Below, one piece after another: positions 59,523 through 64,000 of a DNA stretch of 64,000 nucleotides. Origin of the DNA: Conoideocrella luteorostrata (Eukaryota > Ascomycota > Sordariomycetes > Hypocreales > Clavicipitaceae). Below the pieces are notes generated by a model. The model was not told where the DNA came from and made no database searches. It was given only the letters and a program-made list of their open reading frames with translations. The translations under genes and the position numbers were made by a program. The stretch is taken from positions 48,514 through 112,513 of the forward strand of contig JASWJB010000124.1 in the NCBI GenBank assembly GCA_032433595.1, in the 5' to 3' direction. Numbering within the stretch: the first letter of the stretch is position 1; every line of letters starts with the position of its first letter.

Positions 59523-60977
59523 TTACGTTCTTCGTTTTGTTCGTCCGTTGGCCTTCTTGGGAACAACTATCTCGTCTACCTCCTCAATAACTTCGATGTG
59601 ACCGTTGGCATGGCCATTGGAATGACCATTGACCATTTTTTCACCACCATAAACTTCCTGCTCGAGATCACGAGCCGCGTCCCAGCCAGCCTTCTCAGCC
59701 AAAGCCACATTGCTAAGGCGACGGTTTGGCTTGCCAGTGGCCTTGCTATTGGCAGTGCTGCGCTTCATGTAGCTGGCAATGAAGAAGCTGACAAAGAGAT
59801 AGGTCAACGGGGCGAGGTACAGCACGTTCAACCAGATCGCGAACGTTTCGTTTGCCGTGGCAATGCAGGGCTGAGCAACGTAAGACGTCTCCGTAACAAG
59901 AGCCGATTTTTTTACGGCGCCTGACGCCACAGACTCCAAGGCAGCAGATCCGAAAATGAACTTTTTAAGCGAATCCAAGGCGCCAGTAGCAGCGGGCATG
60001 GCAGCATCGACTGCAGCAGCGGGTAGATTATCGATCTGGGTCGCAACTTTGGTCACAGTAACCGGGGCTACGTAGGTGACAAAGGAGTGCAGAATGGCGT
60101 AAGAAGCGCCAACGACGAACTGAGTGATCTGCATGGTGGTGAGTGTTCGCTTTACGGCCATGGGAACCCTGATCGAGAAGGCCGAAAGAGTATAGTAGGT
60201 GTACATGAGGGCGTGAATGAATGAGTTAACCAAGGTGAACACCCAGATAGGAGCCGACATGTAGCGCATGCCAGCCCACATGCAAAGCATGGCTCCTGCA
60301 TGGTGGTAAGTCTGCAAAGTTGAGCTGAATTTGCCCTTGGCAAGGATGATAAACGTATCTAAAACCTCGTAGAACTTGCTCAGGTAGAAGATCCATCCAT
60401 AGTAGTTGAGACCTTCGTTCCAGATGCGTCCCATCTGCATGTTGCTAGGTTGCTTGCCGTCCAGGCTTCCGAGAAGAGTGTTCGGATTCGCACTGTCCCA
60501 GTTGCCAGAAGTGTCGTTGAAATACAGCGAGCTTCCCAGACCAGAGGGACCGTGAATGCGGCACAAGCTGTCAGCCGAGGCGGCAACACCACCAGGTCCG
60601 AATGGGGTCACGATGCTGCGTCGCATAGTACCTAACATACCCCAGAAGGTCCACGCTGAGTAGACAGCAAGAAGAACGTTGTGTAAAACCACGAATGCTG
60701 AGAACACCTTGGTCTTGCTCATGGCCCAGGGCTTCTTGTTTCGAGAAGCGTTGAACTTGTTCAGGGCTTTAGCCGTGACGGCGTATAGAGCCGCAATAGT
60801 TAGAGGAACCCTGGGGTCTAGAGCAGCCTGGTAAACGTAATCGGGAATGTTGAAGGGTCGCATGATAGAGATGGGCTCTGGAGCAGGGGAGAGTGGCGTA
60901 GGCTCGTTCGTTGGAGGAAAGCCGAAAAGACTGGCATCCGGCATGGAAGCCAGCAGATACCCCTGAACAACAGACAT
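59523..60977 (-). CDS. ELO family fatty-acid elongase (3-ketoacyl-CoA synthase)
   Basis: An endoplasmic reticulum membrane enzyme for the condensation step that lengthens long-chain acyl-CoA with malonyl-CoA. The single exon encodes 484 residues from ATG 60977. ELO signatures are present: YYGWIFYLSKFYEVLDTFII, then KGKFSSTLQTYHHAGAML, then a MYTYYTLSA segment. Several hydrophobic helices flank them. The histidine box reads Q-T-Y-H-H, the glutamine form usually seen in polyunsaturated-type elongases, not H-x-x-H-H. A long loop of about 90 residues with Ala/Val-rich, probably soluble sequence separates two late helices. The C-terminus is highly charged and ends KKANGRTKRRT, fitting a dilysine-like ER retrieval region, though not a classical KKXX. 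Confidence 0.94.
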   Translation of the reverse strand: MSVVQGYLLASMPDASLFGFPPTNEPTPLSPAPEPISIMRPFNIPDYVYQAALDPRVPLTIAALYAVTAKALNKFNASRNKKPWAMSKTKVFSAFVVLHNVLLAVYSAWTFWGMLGTMRRSIVTPFGPGGVAASADSLCRIHGPSGLGSSLYFNDTSGNWDSANPNTLLGSLDGKQPSNMQMGRIWNEGLNYYGWIFYLSKFYEVLDTFIILAKGKFSSTLQTYHHAGAMLCMWAGMRYMSAPIWVFTLVNSFIHALMYTYYTLSAFSIRVPMAVKRTLTTMQITQFVVGASYAILHSFVTYVAPVTVTKVATQIDNLPAAAVDAAMPAATGALDSLKKFIFGSAALESVASGAVKKSALVTETSYVAQPCIATANETFAIWLNVLYLAPLTYLFVSFFIASYMKRSTANSKATGKPNRRLSNVALAEKAGWDAARDLEQEVYGGEKMVNGHSNGHANGHIEVIEEVDEIVVPKKANGRTKRRT

Positions 60978-63900
60978 ATTTATAATATCTGCTGCCTGCG
61001 CTCTGCTTGTGCTTTGTCCTTCTATTTCTCTCCCGGATTTGTATAGTGTCGAAGGAATTCGGTGATTATATCGACGTCCCTTAGCAGTGCAATTCGTCGA
61101 CGCAAGAGCAGCCCGCTCTTATACTTCCACAGAAGTGTATAGTCAAACGAAGCCGGCCAAAGAAGCTTCCTAATAATAGAAAGCAACTTCCCGCAACTTA
61201 TGTGAACAAAATAAACCGAGTTTTCGGTTCAATCGTCGAAAAATTTGTCTTTATCGGACCAATTGGGGGACATGAAATGAGACGGTGAACATGCGAGGAC
61301 AATGTCGCGTGCTCGGCGATTTCGCAACGATGTAGTGGTGGGAGGACTGTACAGAAGTCAAGCGTCGACTCTAATTGATGATGAAGAAGAAAAAGACCCT
61401 GAGGCAAAAGGTATTTATTGGAAAATGCAAGCTTCGAGTCATCGAGGGCAAAAGAGGCGAGAAGAGAGGGGAGATTTATTCACTGGGCAAACGTGTAAGT
61501 TGGGGCGTGCTGAAGTCCCCCGGTCACGCTGTGCCTTTCTTAAGGGCGGCAAAGCAAGGGGTGTGCATCTATCCACCCATCCATGCACGCACTTTGGCAT
61601 TTAAGAGAGGGAAAGAGCAACTGGTTTAGATCTTTTGGGGCGGTAGGTGGCGCGGCACCTTTCCGAGAATCTCCACATTCAACTTCTTGTGTCGTCTTTA
61701 TTTCCTCCAGGCATTATAGTCTGTCCGCATGCACTCATCAGTGACGGGGAATTGCAAGAATATTTCGATTCTACCTTGTCGGGGAGTTATTGGAGTGTCA
61801 AGCTCGTAACTGCGGCGGATGTGTGCATACGAAACCCAGATCTCACGTATAAAGCTGAAGGAGTCAGAAAAAAAAAAAAGGTTGTTGAGACGCGCAACGC
61901 CCCACGGCTCTGTCGGTCTCGGAACCTCTTCCTCGGCATCTAGCCTCTGCTACGAAACAATACGCGGAGATGCTGGAACACATGCAAGCTAACATAACAA
62001 AGGTAGAGGGGGCAAAAATGTGAAAGCGATATGTTCCGAAATTCTGATCGAAGCGTATCAACCCATGCGTACCTCCTAGTGTGGCAAAGAGCATGCAATG
62101 CCAGCACGCGTATCAACGTCGTTCAAGATCATCCGCCCCTATCAGTGCAACATGACGACAACGCCGTCGGTTGCATCAAGAGCATTATGCATGCCATCGA
62201 AATGATCCCAATCGGCGGGACAACTTATGGCTACAATGTGCTTCGCACTTCTTTGAGCACCAGGCTATCATAGCAGGACATTGAACGAATATCAAGGCCA
62301 TCATCAAGCTGCCTGTGCGGGGCAAAGTCTGATTGCTATTCAACTGCACATAACCTATTAAGAAGAATTCCGCCAGTTTAAACAATAATGGAATGCGCAT
62401 TTCAGCTATGTTTCAATCTTTCGGCGACATTGTTCTCTTGTAATACAGAAGCGAGTAGTCCTTCAGAGAACTTGGAACCGACCACGACATATTGTGAGGG
62501 GGGCGTGTAACTACAACCCAAATTTGGTCCCTGGAAGTCTGCAGCCCCCCGCAGCTCAATTTGACATCAACCTGGCGGTCTATTGCCTACAAACAAAGGT
62601 ACTTGCTTCGAGATAAATCGTACATGTATCTGAAGCGCTGCTACTATCCCGTGGAGTGTTTTAGACCCACGCCCGATCTCCACTCCCGGCGATAGTGGGG
62701 CATTGTGACGGCCGCTTGTCGACTCGCGCTGTGGCACTTTTTTTTGTTGGGGATCAAAAGATGAAAACACTTCAACGCACACGCCCGGTCCAGTTCGACG
62801 TATTACGCAAGCTCAGGAATTGATTCGACGTCGTGACTCCATACTGTTTTGGAAGGCTGTAAACTAGTCCTGCGAAAAACGGTGTGGCGACGGGATAGTG
62901 GCAGCCCTTCCGATCAGTCGTCACAGCCCATCAACAAGTTCGCAAAGCACCAGGTTTTGTTTCCGGCTCTCCAAATGTAGGGAACCCTCGCGATAAGCAT
63001 TGAAATCCTGGTTAGCGTTGCCTCATATTTTCGAAGCCGAGCATACTTGAATTCAGTCCAGCAATCCAGCGAATGGACAAGCACTTTATCCGCATCGGAT
63101 CTCTGACACCCTACGGGTGAGGTAGCGTGCGCCGCCTATCTATCTATCACTGCTCATATCAATCAAAAAATCTACACACTAATTTCAATAGAAGCTGTCT
63201 CTAAGGTCCCGCTCCCTGGCCGAGGCTTATTTATGACGGGGTAACCAAGTGCCCACTCAGCTCTGGGGGTGTTGATTGCGCGGAAAGCGCCCCCTTCGGT
63301 GATCGGTCTCAACAAATTCGGCTCCAGACCAGCAGCCAAGCCCACGCAAAAATGACATGTACGGAGCAGCTGCTTCCTTGTAATTTAGACACCGACAAGC
63401 CTGTGAAAGCCACGTTCTTTTATACGGAGTAGAAGCCTGGCTTTTGGAGAAGATGAAAACCCCCGGGTGCCTCCCAGTCGCACAGAATACGGCTTTGGGA
63501 CGTTGGAACGTGGCGTAGCGCACTAAGAGGTGTACCACATATCTCTGCATCCGACTACAGCGATATACCTGGGTTAGAACTTCCCCAGCTTGTTAGCCAG
63601 GAAGGAGAGGCAGGCCGTAGTAGCAGATAAACCAGGTTCAACTCTTCTTAGGTCAACAATTTCTCACAATCATTGGCCCAGCAGCACAAACCACACACAC
63701 ACACACGCTCACAAACTAACTATAGCACGGCGTATAACGTTACGCACGCACGATACAGATCATAGCTTACAGAAGTACGCATTATAGATGATTTCCTGCT
63801 CAGCTTCGCAGATAGGCAAAATGTAGGGGAATGCAATCTCTTGTAGGCTTAGTTGGTCCCTGAGAAGCGCTAAACACCTCTTACGCTACGCCGTATGTAT

Positions 63901-64000
63901 GTTCATTGTAAACCCGCGACTATGGGAACCGTAATAACTACCATGTGTTGTTATTTGCGACTTTTAAGTGAGTTTTTTCAAAAAAAAAAAAAAAAAAAAA
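60978..64000. other. Gene-free right flank
   Basis: The elongase promoter, then about 2.5 kb with no supported gene. A CA microsatellite lies at 63691-63706, poly-A at 61868-61879 and one TACGGAGTAG at about 63422. The window ends in 21 A (63980-64000). Confidence 0.6.
63691..63706. repeat. CA dinucleotide microsatellite
   Basis: Seven CA units in intergenic sequence. Confidence 0.7.

Noticed and set aside
63980..64000. Terminal run of 21 A, like a poly(A) tail
   Set aside because: Similar A runs occur at several internal intergenic places, and the window edge is arbitrary, so there is no reason to call a retroposed transcript.

Overview
This window is nuclear DNA of a filamentous ascomycete, most likely a sordariomycete. 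I favour Hypocreales, possibly near the Clavicipitaceae or Ophiocordycipitaceae, but that placement is an impression and not a test. The grounds are: most genes carry short GT-AG introns (about 50-180 bp, some with a CTAAC/CTGAC-like branch site); several families present are absent from budding yeast (CFIm25/NUDT21, WRAP73, the MoaA-MoaC molybdenum cofactor locus); and exons read cleanly in the standard code. There are no operons. Sixteen protein-coding genes can be supported. No rRNA, tRNA, CRISPR array or intact transposon was found.

Layout. 1-2.7 kb: gene-free, rich in short repeats. 2.7-5.7 kb (-): high-affinity cAMP phosphodiesterase. 11.4-16.4 kb (-): large DUSP-type ubiquitin-specific protease. 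18.2-21.7 kb (-): insulysin/Ste23-type M16 metallopeptidase with an acidic insertion. 21.7-26.1 kb: gene-poor. 26.1-27.9 kb: divergent pair of an MPP6-type exosome cofactor with a zinc knuckle (-) and the complex I 13-kDa subunit NDUFS6 (+). 29.5-31.5 kb: YjbQ/UPF0047 enzyme (+) converging on the cleavage factor Im 25-kDa subunit (-). 33.3-34.7 kb (+): acidic, disordered protein of unknown function with an RVRF motif. 35.4-37.0 kb: PET100 (+) converging on a TACO1/YebC protein (-). 37.5-43.8 kb (+): HEATR5/Laa1 giant HEAT-repeat protein. 44.7-46.5 kb (-): two-RRM protein. 48.3-50.0 kb (-): WRAP73-like WD40 protein. 50.9-53.1 kb (+): MoaA-MoaC molybdopterin locus. 57.2-58.2 kb (+): FYVE-type finger protein. 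59.5-61.0 kb (-): ELO fatty-acid elongase. The remainder is intergenic.

The genes are housekeeping functions, not a pathway cluster. The one functional neighbourhood is mitochondrial: NDUFS6, PET100 and TACO1 lie within 10 kb, and PET100 (cytochrome oxidase assembly) is tail-to-tail with TACO1 (COX1 translation).

The most unusual non-coding signal is a short heptad, ACTCCGT/ACGGAGT, often palindromic as TACTCCGTACGGAGTA. It recurs at more than 40 intergenic places and I did not see it in any exon called here. It has one tandem array at 10.3 kb. A second repeat, a hairpin of about 85-90 bp, occurs twice in opposite orientations (378-466 and 23929-24014). The most interesting coding observation is at the molybdenum cofactor locus. 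There MoaA and MoaC share one reading frame, separated by a single TGA placed directly after MoaA's terminal Gly-Gly, with an intron donor available that would remove Gly-Gly and stop together.
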